From positions 2,388,501 to 2,452,500 of the forward strand of contig NC_037642.1 in NCBI RefSeq assembly GCF_003254395.2: a stretch of 64,000 nt of DNA, written 5' to 3'. Of the stretch, positions 1 through 13,584 are shown one piece after another (positions within the stretch are counted from its first letter, which is position 1; the number at the start of each line of letters is the position of its first letter). Below the pieces are notes generated by a model. That model was not told the DNA's origin. It did no database searches and saw nothing but the letters and a program-made list of their open reading frames with translations. This DNA is from Apis mellifera (taxonomy: Eukaryota; Arthropoda; Insecta; Hymenoptera; Apidae). The position numbers were made by a program, and so were the translations under genes.

Positions 1-3000
1 GTATGGTAGCATCGATAAACTAACAACACACGGCACCTCTCGTTTGGTTAAACCACCATAAATCCGGGCAACTCGTCACTATCTGCTAACTGGTTTGGTC
101 CACGCTGCCACTCGCGATATTCATCTATCACATGGCACCTGACACACGTTTGTCACCTGACGTCACCTTTGCGCCACCAGATATCGTTCGTGACCATCTC
201 CCTGATATTTAAGCGTTATTTTCAATCGTTCACCGTGATGAGCTTTCAATCAAGAAACTGTTACACGGTCATCAATGAAATTCGTGATTGTGATTTTGAC
301 AAGAAATAGGTATTGTTTATATTTTCTTTGAAACGAAATCATTTCGAAATTATTATATTATTATTATTACTTGGTGATGATTATAAATTGTATTTGTATT
401 TTAAAGAAATTTTTAAATGAAGATCATTTATTATATCGATTATTAATTATGATTTTATTTCTTTGAATACCAATTGTTCTATTGTTATTTATTATGTTAT
501 ATTACAATTTATTATTTGTACTTTATTGTTTGGTGATTAGATTATGGATGTTGATGTACTTTTGAATAATTTTCAAAATAAAGAATATAGATGTATAGAA
601 ATATTTTGAATGAAATGTTAGTAAAGTTAATATACAATATATCTAATTAGTATACATTTTCAATTCCTGAAAATATTGTCAATCAGTCTAGTTCAGAAAC
701 TAGACAAATCTAAAATTTACTTCAAATTTTAGAAAACAAGTTCGAAGCAAGCTTCACACTTATAGACAGAAATAATCTAATCATTCGATTCTTTCCATTC
801 GATTCTGATCTCTCCTCGAGCGGCAAGAAGATCTCTCCAACTTGAGCGGAAAGATCAAAATTCGCGGTGACAAACGTTCGAAATCTAATGTCGTCAGCCG
901 AACTGGTTAGGAAGGTTGACGCGTAAAAGCGCACCAAGGGAAAGCGAAGTGAAATTACATAGAAAGTCTATCAGTAAACGGATATTACGGTTTCTCTCCC
1001 TCGGGTAACTTTATCGCCGACTCACGCTCGGGTAATCGCGCGTCTCCGCCACCACCTACGAATCAATCCGGCAATTAAGGGACGTTTTGTCGCGGTGCTC
1101 AAGCTCGATCGAGCTTTATCGAATTCATCGGCTCCGCTCGGCTCGCCGCAGGAAATCGCAGCTGCATAAAGCATTCAATCATGCCGAGCCCCGCGATAGC
1201 GTTTATCGATTGGCAAACGGCGTGTGTCTTTTTGCGCTCCTCTATTGGGATGCGTGTGGATGCCGCGTTATTAAAACTATCATTGGAAATTCAACGGCTC
1301 GATAAATAATTTTGTCGAGTCAGGGTTAGAACGAGGGTTCTTTAAATCAGGAAATTGTTGTATCACGTATTCGTATTTTAGTGGGTTAATATATTTTTTG
1401 AGAATGAGTTTTATATATTTTTTTAGAAATTGCAAGACTGTCTTTTGCTATTTTATGCTATTTAAGAAAAAAATCGTTGTTAATAAAGCCTGAAATCTAT
1501 AACTTAATAATACAATATTATACAATAATGTTTCTTGATCGAGAAGAAAGTTTTCAAATAATCAAAGCAATATATTGCAGCAATAATTTGTCGAAAGTAT
1601 CTCTAGATATGCATTTATTTTAATAATTTTAACAATTGGTAATAGTTATTTGATTTTTATAAAGATGCTTCAACATGTATCAAGATTTTAATGAAATAAA
1701 AAAGTGAAAATTTTAAGAACTTAAAGTCTTAGAATCTCTTAGGGATCATCAAAAGTTGATTTTTCAATGAAGATCAAATATCTAATTTAATCACAAGACA
1801 GTGTAGATGATATTAACGCTATTTGTTTTCATTGGGCCATTGATAAAAATTAATAATAATTTTATAACTTTAAAATTAAGAATAATTATAATATAAAATA
1901 GATTTATAAATGTTGAAAATTAAATCTGTTGCAAACTAATATTCAGAACTATCTTAATAAATTATCATTAAAGATTATCATTATTATTAAGGATTCATTT
2001 TAATTAAAAATTTGTTTTTCAGTATAAAGACAATTGAAAATGAATTTCTAATAAATTTTTAAAATTTCTAAAATGATTTATTCTACAAATATTAAGTTAT
2101 TCTTGCGTAATATTTCATTCTTTTTAAAAAAGGATTTATTTATATATCTTCTATATGCAAAGAGATTGTCTTGCTTCTATTCAGTTGTTTTATCACATCT
2201 GTTACTATTATTAATCACGGTGTACATAACGTACAATCGTATACATATGACATTACAATTTATAATGTAGAAAATACAATTCGCTTTATATCCACATTTC
2301 TATTGTATATATATTTCCCCCATTGTAATTGGAAAATATATTTTTCGCGATCGAATAAATTTAACAATCCGATTCGTGATTATATCGGCGTGCAATTCGA
2401 TGAGACCTTATTTTTCTGAAAAATATCTCAACATTGCGTTTGATTTATACCAGTTTCGAATGCATTTCAAACCGTGATTTGTGTTTAATTATAACGCATT
2501 GTGCATCGAGAACAGTGTTTCGCCGATATAATTGCGATCAATCAATAAAACAGATCGCGAAAGTAAACTTAATACGATTATTCAACGTTCCTCGATTGCA
2601 GTTATACGATCATCCAACAATGCGATCAACTGCTCGATCGATCAGAAATATTTTTACCCCATGTATCTGTATCTTTTATGAAAGAGAAATAGAACAATTG
2701 TTTAAAACATTTTTGTTAATGAAATAAAAGTGAAAAAATAAAAATAAAAATATATTTTTTTCACATTCTATCTTCTATAGTTTCATAAATTATTCTTTCA
2801 TTTTAATTAAATTCACTATTCTCATAATTTTATAATTTTCATTGTTTATATCCTGTTAATCAATATTAATTTATCCTGCAGGTATAACTTGATAACTTTT
2901 TTTTATCAAAGAATCAATATATTTTATTATGTTTTCATAGAGAAATAGTTCTGAATATTCTGAATATTCTTAATAAAATTATGTAAGAGTATTACAAAAT

Positions 3001-3630
3001 TAATTAAACTTGAAGGCTTAGTATTTGAAACTCACTTATAAGACTATCGTAAAAATCCAATCGACTTATAAAATTCTAAAAAAGCTTCTTCCTAATAAAT
3101 GATCAAACAAATCCAAGCAAACTTTCCTCCGTAACAAATCTAGTCTCCAATCTCATCAATACACCAGTCAAAATCCGCCATCAAGATTTCCAATTGCGCA
3201 GTTCCACAGAGAATTAACGTTGTTCAAGACGAGGAAATATCTCTATCTAAGTCTTTCACGAGGTTCGTGAAGCAAACGTCTTATCGCGTTCATTCTCCGA
3301 TTGCTTCTCCCTCTCGTTCGACCACGATCCATCGGCGGTGAAATTCCTCCTCTTTTCTCGAGCCGAAACTAATCGAAAGGGATGGGGGAGGAAGGCGAAA
3401 AAAGCGTTCACAGGGAATGCGGCAACGTGGTTGGCTCGCTCCACTTCTCCTCGAGGAAAAGAAATAAACTCGCGCCCCTTTCTCCGCGAAAAGAATTATT
3501 TCCAAGGACGATTCCGAAGGCATTACTTCCGATCCGTTTGTTCCCGACTGGATAAAACTAACGTGGGGCCGTAGAGAAGACGAAAGAAAATAAATAGAGA
3601 TGATGCAGAGCGTGACGATCGACGAGAAAT

Positions 3631-3715
3631 GGAAGAGAAAGAAAGAAAGGAGAAAAAAAAAAAGAAAAAAAAAATGGGAGGATTGGAGGAGGGAGGAGGG
3701 TGGAAGGGCGGAAGG
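3631..3715. repeat. Polypurine tract with G clusters
   Basis: A 44-base pure purine stretch (3631-3674) is followed by GGGAGG, GGAGGAGGGAGGAGGG and GGAAGGG clusters with only a few pyrimidines. Triplex or loose G-quadruplex formation is possible. Confidence 0.8.
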
Positions 3716-4356
3716 AAAATCCTCCCGGAAATTGATCAGGGGATCGTAAATATTTGACGAACCGGGGCAAACTTTAATTAAAATTCGCTATTTGAATATT
3801 CGGCAGGCTACAAAGAAATTTCTCCGCGGGAAATCAGCTTTAGCCACTGTTCTCCATGCGTTAATTTGTACTGCCTCTGTAGGTCAACTAATCATTTCTT
3901 TTTTCTCGCTTTTCTCTTACTCTCCCTCTCTTTTCTGTTCTCCAACTTTTGATTTTCTTTTTTTTTTATTTCTATGATTATAAGAGAAATTGATTCTAAT
4001 AAAATTCTGATTCGAGACGTTATTGGAATTATTGGGAATATTTTACGGGAGTTTTGTTACGAGAGTTTACAAATTAAAAACTAAATCATTTCATGCATTA
4101 TTAAACTATTGTACTTTGAAAATTTTTTTGTATACACATACAAAGTGAGAATTCATTTTATTACTCCATTTCTCTAGAAATTATAAAATTTTGTTAAGTT
4201 GCATTTTGTTGATTGCATTACTGTATCATATAAGAAATGAAAATATTAATGATTATTAACTGATTAATTGGTAATCAAAACCATAGTGATTTGTTTATTA
4301 TCTAGATAATGGAGTTTGATAATTAACCTGAATAACTCTACATACATCATTTGTGA

Positions 4357-4372
4357 CACGTGTATACACGTG
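4357..4372. promoter_or_regulatory. Palindromic double E-box (CACGTG-TATA-CACGTG)
   Basis: Two perfect CACGTG hexamers separated by TATA form a 16-bp perfect palindrome in A/T-rich sequence. CACGTG is the binding site of bHLH and bHLH-PAS factors such as Myc/Max and Clock/Cycle. Binding is not shown; a chance or microsatellite-derived origin is possible because CACG/TGTA steps flank it. Confidence 0.4.
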
Positions 4373-7300
4373 CATACGCGTGTAATTGGGATAATGGAAG
4401 TTCTGTTCATGATTTGATCTATTTGCAACTCTAACTTGTTCACACTATTACCATCACTTGTTCAATTTTACAATACGTATATCTATTCACTCTATTTTCG
4501 ATCCTATAGAATCGTATCGATCTCTATTTCGTGCAAATGAATGCAACTGTATTTTGGGGATATACGATCTTCTCACTTAATCTCCTTTTATTAGGATGTT
4601 GCATAATAAATGTCGATGAGTAAGTGAATGAGTTTTGTTTTACACTTTGATTAAACGAATAAATTATTTTCAATTCAATAGGCATTCAATAGGAAAATGG
4701 TACGAGTGATTACACGTGATTGATTACATGCAGAATCTTTACAAAAATTTTAATTTTGAAATATTTAAGTGTTAATATTTTTTTTTCAAAATCATTATGT
4801 ATATGGAAGATTTAGAAATTTAATATAATATGATAAACTTTGAAAGAAAATATATTTCTCCACTGATCAATTATTTAATTATTAAAAAAAAAAAAATCTT
4901 TTTTAAATTTCAGTATTCTTGAATACATATTTTAAATATACAGAACATTCTATTTGTATCAAACACGTACACAATTTCGTTACAAAATTTATAAAGTCAT
5001 GAATTTTTGATTTCATGCTCAAAATTTCTAGAGAATTTTGCAGGGAAATTATATTTCCTAGAAAATCACGTTCTAGGTGTTATCTATGTCGATTGTCCCA
5101 CGTGGATCGAATGAATTTCTGAACGCATCCCCCAGAGCTCTCACCCTCTTTGTTTACCTTCGATCATCTAGAGCATTCCATCTGTATGCAACGTGTATCT
5201 GTATGAATTGTACGTGTAACCAATTTTGCAATCGCGGTGCTTTCGGTCGGTTGAACAATAAATCGTTGAGCGATTTCGAGGCCGGATCGACGATTCGTTT
5301 ATTAATCGGTGCATAATGCAAATTCGTTAACTCTCCATTCCTATCCTATCGCATACCTTGGTCGACTTTCATTTATTATTTTAATTACATCCCATTTTTG
5401 TGGTCACACATAAAATTTCAATCGTGTGAAAATATTTCTCGTTTCAATTTCAAGATGAATATTATAATATTTAATCGTGATGGAAATTGTCGAATGAATA
5501 ACTTTTATTGTACGAATGTGAATGTATTTACTTTTTATCGAAGATAAAATTCAATTTCTTTATCACTTATTTAACATGGAGAATTATTTATTTAAAATGG
5601 AGAATTAAAATTAGAATTAAATTCTGTTTTAAAATTTAAGTACTTAAATTGTTTAAAGTATTTAGATTGATATATGAATAGTTGTATGGACAAGGATATA
5701 ATTGTGATTATAAATGAAAGAGAACTTCTTTTTTAAAATATTTCAAATATAAAGAATGGATTATTAGATATTTGATAATTCTATTAGTTTTTTTTTAATT
5801 TAATAATAATAGTATCATTTATATCTTGGAGTTTTAATTTATCTTTTGAAAATGAAGACAAGAAAAAATGAAATAAATTACTTTTTTAAGAAAAAGTACA
5901 TAGAAAATTCAATCAATTTTGTTTTTCTTATCAGCAATACTATAATATTCGTGATTAAAATAAATCCAATGATTGAGAATTTTCAATCAAAACAAGATCC
6001 AATAATTAATTGAATTCTTGGAGAATTGAACTTTGGACTTTAATATATTCGTGTTGGTTATCCAACGTTTCCTTTCCTAATTTCGTTTTCTAATTTATAA
6101 TACAAATGTGAGTAGGTAATTTCGTGCACCGCTAATTAATTCGACCCATTTAATCGGCACACAAACGTTCACTTACTGACCCAATTCTTGTTCCACCTGT
6201 TTAGCACTCAGACAGATGTTTCATATATATATATATGATATATATTATAGTTCTATTCATATCTATATATCTAACAATTTATAACCGCTATATACCGCTT
6301 ATTTAATCGATAAATATTGCCATCTATTGGTAATTTCCTGAATTTTCAATTATTATTAATTGATCAATATCCCTTCACATCAATTGCATTTAACATAATA
6401 AGAGATTATTTCTATTATTATCTGAGAAAAAAATTTAACAATTAAATCAATTAAGAATTTATAATTCAGAGAAAATCATAATAAATAAATTAAATTATTA
6501 TTAAAATGTATTACCTATGATCTTAATATAATATAATTAGAAAATGATTGATAAAATCTAAAATTTTTTAAAAGAAACATAACATAACATAAGAAATCGT
6601 TCGTATAAAGAATAATATACAATAATATGTGAGATAATTAAAAGAAACTATATATCATAATAAACATTTACTTGATAAAACATATGATTAAATAAATAAT
6701 TTTAATAACGTGAGATTAGTTTGCAGAATAATAATTTAAAAAAAAGAAACGAAAAATATGATTCTTCAAATATTTCTTCTCCATATTTTTTTAATCCAGA
6801 ATATCTCTAAATATTCCAATAATTAAATTGATTCTTCTTTTTGCAAATCATAAAATTGGATATCCAAATTTTTATGAGCACATAGTCAGTTAAAAGGAAA
6901 TTCATGTTTGCCCGGGTTAATTGAAATGTTCATTACCGTATCAATTATTCTGTTCAATTATCGAGACCGTGTAGAGGCCGAGATTGAAACATAAACGTAA
7001 ATTACAGCCTCCTCTAATCGTACGCGGTTGTATTCTAGAGGTTCAACTAGTTTCCATTCGAAATAGGGGTGTGAGCGCTTGCGACTATGTTCCAAACTCA
7101 ATTTTCACCAACCAATTTGTTCGTTAATGACACTGAAAACATCTAACATCTATAATTAGAAGAAGATTTGTTAAAACTAATTTTCAGATAAATAAAAACG
7201 ATAATAATATTTATATAAAAGAATTTTAATTAATTAAGTTTTATAAGAATATATTTAATCAGGATTTTTTCATTCTTCAATTCAAAAATTGTCATAAAGA

Positions 7301-10300
7301 TATATAAATGTTAAGATTAAGATTTATTTATTAACGCACAATTGTTTTTATTTATTGTAAACAATTGAAGTTTATGATTATAAATATTAAATAAAACAAT
7401 ATAAAGAGAATGATAGTTTTATCTTTTATCATACTTTTATTTATCTATTTCACTTTATCTTACTTTACATTATAGACTCAACATTTTTGTATACCAATAT
7501 TTGTTTTGATCTGTGTTTAGTGATAATATCTAGTATAATATTTTCATATTTTTTTTATATATAAAATGAATATGAAATTATTTTAAAAAAATGATAAAAT
7601 TCATAATTGTTTAACAACGTAACACGTATTACGTATATTTGAATCGAAATATTCCACCATGTAACCGCATTCAAAGCGCATTTATTTGAATTGAACGTTT
7701 CGACTACACTCGAAATTAAGTTGGAATTAAATTGGAAATCATTCGTTTCGATTTCTAGGGATATTTCTACATTCAATTAACTAAAATTTACTTCGAGAAA
7801 TTACTTTCATTGGTTCAAATTATATTGATAGCTGTATGTAATAAAATTTATTTATAATTTTGTTTTAATTTTAATATAATTTTCTCATTAATGTGATTAA
7901 ATATTAATGAAATGTATAATTGAAAATTATATTTTCTTGCATTTTGAAGCATCGCAAAAAGCCATTATTTTAAATAAAAAATAAAATAAAAAATTTTTAA
8001 ACTACTTACTTATAATTACGATATTATCAAAGAATGTAAAATTATGAATTGTGACTGAAATATAATAAATATATTAACATTTAAAATATTTGTCTAACAA
8101 TTAACTTTAACTTCATTTATTTTGGGTAATTAAGAAGCTTAAAAATATTATTTTAACCAATAATAATATAAAGACTGCAATGTAGAATTGGATGTACAAC
8201 AATAAGACGAGTTATTCACAATGAAGATGTTATATCTTGAAATAACAGACATAGGAACTTGTAAAGACAAAGTTATAAGGAAGAGAAATAGCGATGACTC
8301 GATTGACAATCATAACAAGACTTACTGTGAATTGTTATTTTAAATAATATTTCTTAGTTTTTTTAATTAGACAAATCTAATAAAAATAATTATTATTTGA
8401 TAATTTCTTTTTTTCTGTATATTTCACATTTTGATATTTAAAACAATATAAACATTTAATTACTGAATTTTATTTTCTATCTATTATTAAATATCATTAT
8501 TTATTATTATTAAAATCAATTATTATATTCAATTAAAAATTTCCGGAACATTATTACTATATAATGTTATTAATATTAATTAATATTGTTAAATTAATAT
8601 TAGCAAGTATACAGCAAATATTCGGAAGAGCATTTAATTAAGAGAAGAGCAATTAATTAGAACATTTTTATTAATGTCTAAAACCTGTTAGAATTACCAA
8701 TCATATTCTCTCTATGGAACAAAAATTTCCTGAAAAAAATTTTACTTAAATCAAAAACTAATTTAAATTACAATTTCCTTTATCAAATAAAAATTTCAAT
8801 TAAAATCTTCTTTGCAGTTTTAGAAATCGGAAAACAATGACTACCTGAAATTGTTACAAATCAAATTTACGCCTTAATTATTCCCCCTTTCTCGATTTCA
8901 TTTTTCGAATAATAGGCCAGCTAACTTTTGATGCCTATATTTCAAATTGCAATTGAAAACAATTCGCTCGCAACTTGCGAGCATATAGCGTTCCACAACG
9001 TTGTTTCAGTGTAAGCTGTTCGTATTCGCGGTTCCAATTTGCAGAAGGGCGGAACGTCTGGCGACACACATTGGACCGGGGTAAAATGAAGCGAATAGGC
9101 AACTGCATTGATTAAATAACGAAGCCTGAGCATTTCGACTTTCCGCCAACATGACTAGTAGACGGAAACTGCATGCTAGTTACCATATCATGCGCGAATA
9201 AATGTCAAAACTCGTAAGGAATTATGATACACAAAACTATGATAACTACTATGATTGTACGTATTTGTTTTTGTGTATATACTTGTATGTATACTTTTAC
9301 ACTTTTGTTCTTAACAGCATTTATAATTTTTTTTCTTATAAATATCATCAGTTATTTTTTTTACATTTCTGATTGTTTCGATTTAAAGTATTTCAAAGTG
9401 AAATATTGAAATAAAAAATAAAATAACGTTTTTATTTCTATGCAATAATTAAAACAACGATTTTCAACTATTTTTATCTTATAAAAATTCATTGTTAAAA
9501 TTCTATGGTAAACTAAAAAAATATAATGTTATATTTCTGATTCGATAAAAAAGTATTGAATAATATAATGAAAAAATTTTGTTTTGACAAAGTTTCTTAA
9601 AATTTCATTTATTTATGATATTAAAAGAAAAAGAAATAAATATAATTTATCATAAAATTATTTAAATGCCAAAACATTACTAAATTATTCTCTCATTAAA
9701 ATTTCGTTCAATTTATCAAATATCTTGAAAGGAAAGGAGTTAATTTTTTTAATATTTAAAATTGAAATATTATTCGCCAATGTTGAACAACATTATATTA
9801 CAAATTGAAGCAATATCCACGGCCTTTTTCACCACTATCTTCCACCAAAGAACCTTCAACCTTCGGCCGAACCATGAATTATGAATACACGTCGCTCTAT
9901 CGGGCGCGTCTATTTTCGTTCGATTTGAATTTTTACAGTCAATTTATTCTGTCGTGGAAAAACGGGTCGAATGAATCGATGAATTATGATCGCGGATGAG
10001 CAAGATTCGTTCGAATTTTCATGCGTTATCGCGTTCCTTGGAGACTGCGGATTTCAATTTACCCGTGGCGCCAATGCTTCCTGCTTCTAAGGATGCACAC
10101 GAATAATTTTCATCCACTGAGTTTATGACTGTGCAACCACTTCAAACTGCAACGTTTTATCCATCGTGTAATCCAATTCCACGTGTACATTTTTCAAGTA
10201 ACAGGTTTATTGAGGTTTATAATTTTTTTAAAGTTGGTTGTAAAAGTCACGTGTCATGAGATTGCACTATATCATTGTGAAACATCGTATTACAAAATTT

Positions 10301-11307
10301 TATTCCTGTACTACTACGACATCTTAGAGAAAAATTTCTTGGAAGGTATAGAAATATAAATTGCATCGTAAATTTAATATCGCACATTTGCTTCAGTAAA
10401 TAACATAATGAAAAAAATTATATAATAATAATTTCTATAATTCGTATTGCTTGTAAGAATTGTAATTATTAAAATATTTTAGAGAAATAGAAGTATAAAT
10501 TTGCATAAATATTTTCAATTCTTCTTCATTCTTCTATTTAAAATTCAATAAAAATAAAGATTGATATCTCCAAATATCAATTTCATTGTTACACATTATC
10601 CTTCAGGAATTAATCTTACCACAATATAGTGATAAATAATAATAGACAATATAAATATAATATATAATAATAATAAAGGATAATTTTGTTATTATACTTC
10701 TGTAATGAAATATTATGTTAACATAATAGTATTAATATCTATCAAATCCAAAAATAAATTACAAATCCTAAGCCAGTCTTTTTTTATCTTTTATTTTTTC
10801 TAATTATAAACTTCACAATCATACAAATTAGAATTTTTATATTTTCCATAACTAAAAGATAAGAAAAGCGTTGAAAGGCTTTTGGTTTTATATCCACATT
10901 TCTTAACAACTTCTTCAACGTCTCTTTTCCACGAATATTACGCCATTGGTCAGAATTGCGGTCAACGAAACAAATAAACTTTCTCCGCGTGAAAAAAAGC
11001 TTTATGTAACGTGATATTCTTTTACAGTATTCTACTTTGTTACTTCTGTATACCACTGTGGAATTACGATATTCTCTAATGAAGCTGGCTAACGAATACT
11101 GACAAAACGTGGAGATGTTTCACCAAAAAGTAACATTTTTAAATAAGAATTTTATAAGTACTTGGAACTTGTTTGAAAAGAAAAAAATGTTCAACCTCAC
11201 GTTTTATTTTATTCAACTTTATTCTAATTGTTTTTTTATCTTTTAGAGAATCTACAATTACTAATTAAAGCAAAATTTAGTAAAATTTGAGAGAATTCTC
11301 GACTCAC

Positions 11308-11525
11308 CTTTTCTTTGTCCCCGATATGGATCAGCATCTTCGCTTTGCCCTCTTCGAGGTAGAGTTGCAATCGATCCGAACTGTTTTCTAAACTCGTGGC
11401 TAAAAGAAGACCACGTGGCCTCGTAGTTTTGAAACGAACTACTATTTCTTCAGTCTGCGTTTTCGAATCCTCTGGCATCAATGCTGTCATTTGCTGTGTT
11501 CCATTCAGATGCAACGTTGATGCAT
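11308..11525 (-). CDS. Nrx-1: Neurexin internal exon: N-terminal half of LNS4 domain
   Basis: This exon of 218 nt runs from acceptor TTATTTAG to donor AAAAG|GTGAGT on the minus strand, phase 1 in and phase 0 out. It starts with a split Asp codon followed by ASTLHLNGTQQMTAL and continues with TEEIVVRFKTTRPRGLLLAT and DRLQLYLEEGKAKMLIHIGD. These are the opening strands of the LNS domain that follows EGF-B in alpha-neurexins. The exon ends just where vertebrate neurexins carry splice site 3 in LNS4 (placement from family knowledge, not alignment). The rest of LNS4 (the W-H segment, the GHL/GC end) was searched for by eye in 1-11307 and not found, so the next exon is probably outside the window. 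The open frame runs past the donor into intron. Confidence 0.96.
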
Positions 11526-11956
11526 CTAAATAAAGATTTTTGAATATTCTTCTTAAGACAAATATATTATATAATAATAGCGTAATTTTACAAGAAATAA
11601 AATAAGCATGAAAATGAAATAATTAAAGTTAATTAGTTTCAAAGATAAAAGTATTTAAATATTCGGCTATTACTTCAGTAATTATATACATTACAATATA
11701 TAATAAAATTGTAATCTTATTTTTTTTCAAGATTATTATATTATTGATAATTGAGTATCCTAATAATTTAAATTAAATATAAGTATAATTATATTTAAAT
11801 ACAATCCTATTAATTGTTCCATAAACTTTAGAATTTTAATTCAATTATGAAATGTAAATAAGCATAATTGTATCTATAACTTAACAAGAAGTTTTCTCTA
11901 TTATTATTGTGTTCAATGGCAATATTATCAATTCAAATTAAAGGAAAATTTTTTAC
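11526..11956 (-). other. Neurexin intron between EGF-B and LNS4 exons
   Basis: An intron of 431 bp, the shortest seen here, bounded by GTAAAA and TTTAG on the minus strand. It is A/T-rich with no other feature recognised. Confidence 0.9.
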
Positions 11957-12100
11957 CTTTCCCACAAGTAGGACCAGTGTACTGTGTTCCGGTGCAGTCA
12001 CAGTGAAATCTGTTCCATCCCTCGATACAGTGGCTACCGTGCATGCAGGGTTGTGAGGGACAGTGGGATTGTTGAAAATGACAAGCTGGTTTGACAGCAC
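11957..12100 (-). CDS. Nrx-1: Neurexin internal exon: EGF-like module (EGF-B)
   Basis: The 144-nt exon encodes exactly one EGF-like module with symmetrical phase 1 borders (acceptor TTTTGTAG, donor AAAG|GTAAAA on the minus strand). After an upstream PAC cysteine come the six EGF cysteines in the pattern C-x4-C-x5-C-x8-C-x1-C-x9-C. These lie in HCPSQPCMHGSHC, then IEGWNRFHCDC and TGTQYTGPTC. The GWNR(F/Y)xCDC stretch is very close to vertebrate neurexin EGF-B, which supports the placement between LNS3 and LNS4 and argues against contactin-associated relatives. EGF modules act as rigid spacers between LNS domains. A one-module, phase 1-1 exon is the typical form of a shuffled extracellular module and could be skipped in frame. 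Confidence 0.97.
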
Positions 12101-12627
12101 CTACAAAATTATCCAAAGAAATGAAATTAGAGAAAGTAATTAATAATTAGTAACAAATGCTCTACAGTTTTAGTATTTAATTATCATTGAAATGATATAG
12201 TAATTATATCAATGAAATATTATTTAATGTAAATTCATTCTTGTAGATTTATTTTTCAAAATACATTCATAAAATAGAATTTATAAAAATTTGTTTAAAT
12301 AATTTAGTATTACTTTGTAATAATTAATTATTCATTTGTTATTTACTTATTGGTAAAAATATTCATCTATTTGATATTAAAAAAATATATATTTAATTTT
12401 TAAATATTTTTTTACAAATTTCTTAAAATTCATTTAATATTATAAATATTTGATAAATTAAACATTTTACTAATAGTTTAATTTCTATTTAAAATTAGTA
12501 ATATATATTTTTTTAATTGTTTGGTTAAAAAATAAATGAATATATAATGCATAATATTTATATAAAAATATTATTAAAAATATTAATGTAGACTATAAGT
12601 TTCAATGAGAAGATTATTCTGCTAGGA

Positions 12628-12709
12628 GCTGTGGTGTCCGAGTGGTTAAGGAGTCAGACTCGAAATCTGATGGGCTATGCCCGCACAGGTTCGAATCCTG
12701 TCCGCAGCG
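12628..12709 (+). tRNA. tRNA-Ser (anticodon CGA)
   Basis: A complete 82-nt type II tRNA cloverleaf. The acceptor stem pairs GCTGTGG with CCGCAGC (one G-T pair), with discriminator G at 12709. The D arm is TCC/GGA, the anticodon stem TCAGA/TCTGA, and the loop CTCGAAA places anticodon CGA at 12661-12663, reading UCG serine codons. A long variable arm (GGGC-TATG-CCC type) follows, then the T arm ACAGG-TTCGAAT-CCTGT, which also forms the internal B box. The long variable arm and discriminator G are serine features. No intron and no encoded CCA. It lies inside the 1.5-kb neurexin intron between the end-of-LNS3 and EGF exons, on the opposite strand to neurexin. Confidence 0.97.
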
Positions 12710-12714
12710 AAAAC

Positions 12715-12720
12715 TTTTTT
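12715..12720 (+). terminator. RNA polymerase III terminator of tRNA-Ser
   Basis: A run of six T residues begins six bases after the tRNA 3' end, the usual oligo-T stop for RNA polymerase III. Confidence 0.85.
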
Positions 12721-13023
12721 GTTATTAAAAATTAATTTTTTTTCACCGATTTTTAACACTTTACCTTTTTTAAATATATTTAATGATATTAAACGATATT
12801 TTATTAAAAAATAAAATATTTAAAGACGCATTAATATGTTATTATTCTTATGCATATAATCGTATATTTTTTCAACACTTTATTATTAGTTTTTAATATT
12901 TATATTTTAGTTGTGTAAATTAAAAATATTTTTATATAAATTGTATAAATTTAATTGTATATTAATTATTATGCATTATTATATATTTCATCTAAATACT
13001 TATATTTCCTATAATTCAATAAT

Positions 13024-13080
13024 AGGAAATAAAATATATAAAAGGAAATAAAAATATATAAAGGAAATAAAAATAAAATA
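13024..13080. repeat. Short tandem repeat, period 19
   Basis: Three copies of an AGGAAATAAAA(A)TATAT unit, with GG at 13025, 13044 and 13063. It lies about 320 bp downstream of the tRNA gene. Confidence 0.75.
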
Positions 13081-13584
13081 GCGTTTAAATTTTCTACATT
13101 AATTTTATTGTTTTTGCAAGTTTTTGAAAATTACTGTATCATGAAACTAAATGGTTTCTTATATATATAACATATAATAAAAAGCAAATAGTATTATAAC
13201 TTATGCTTAAATTTACACCTACATTTGCAATCATTATATAATTCTTATAAAAATATTCTATAGTTCTTAAAAAAACTTATATATTAAAAAGTAATTTTTA
13301 AAAGTATATAAATTTTTTTTATAATATTCAATCGTTAATTATCTCAATACAACTGCTAGATCTAATATTTAAATTTTTAAAAAATTTTATTCATAAAATA
13401 TTTTTAAAGAAAGAAAAATAATAAAGAAATATTTCTTTATCATTTTAATACTCAAGATATTTTGTACGATTTTTATAAAATCCGTTATTTGTATGCTGAC
13501 AAGCTGAGTTATTCTTGACGAAATGGAATCTTGATGTTTATATTTTATTTTAGCATCTCTATAAAATGCAAAACATTATCTTAC

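Larger units (their letters stand above)
1..11307. other. Presumed neurexin intron downstream of the LNS4 exon
   Basis: No exon was recognised on either strand. Because the exon at 11308-11525 ends at a good donor with half a domain still to encode, this stretch is inferred to be the start of a long intron. It holds CpG-rich patches at about 780-1330 and 3240-3600, a purine tract with G clusters (3631-3715) and a double E-box palindrome (4357-4372). Two CACGTG hexamers lie near 10180 and 10248, and there is an AT repeat near 6224. Short open frames at 1087-1305, 2434-2727 and 9805-9999 show no domain, no splice structure and no coding character. Confidence 0.6.
12101..13584 (-). other. Neurexin intron between LNS3 end and EGF-B exons
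   Basis: An intron of 1484 bp bounded by GTAAGA and TTTTGTAG on the minus strand. It contains the tRNA-Ser(CGA) gene on the plus strand and a short 19-bp tandem repeat near 13024-13080. The remainder is very A/T-rich. Confidence 0.9.

Noticed and set aside
2073..2727. Three plus-strand frames of 65-97 codons
   Set aside because: A/T-driven Ile/Phe/Tyr-rich peptides with no domain, no splice logic and no neighbouring coding evidence.
10784..11056. 90-codon minus-strand frame as the next neurexin exon
   Set aside because: It lacks the W-H and G-x-GC motifs required for the rest of LNS4 and has no suitable phase 0 acceptor.
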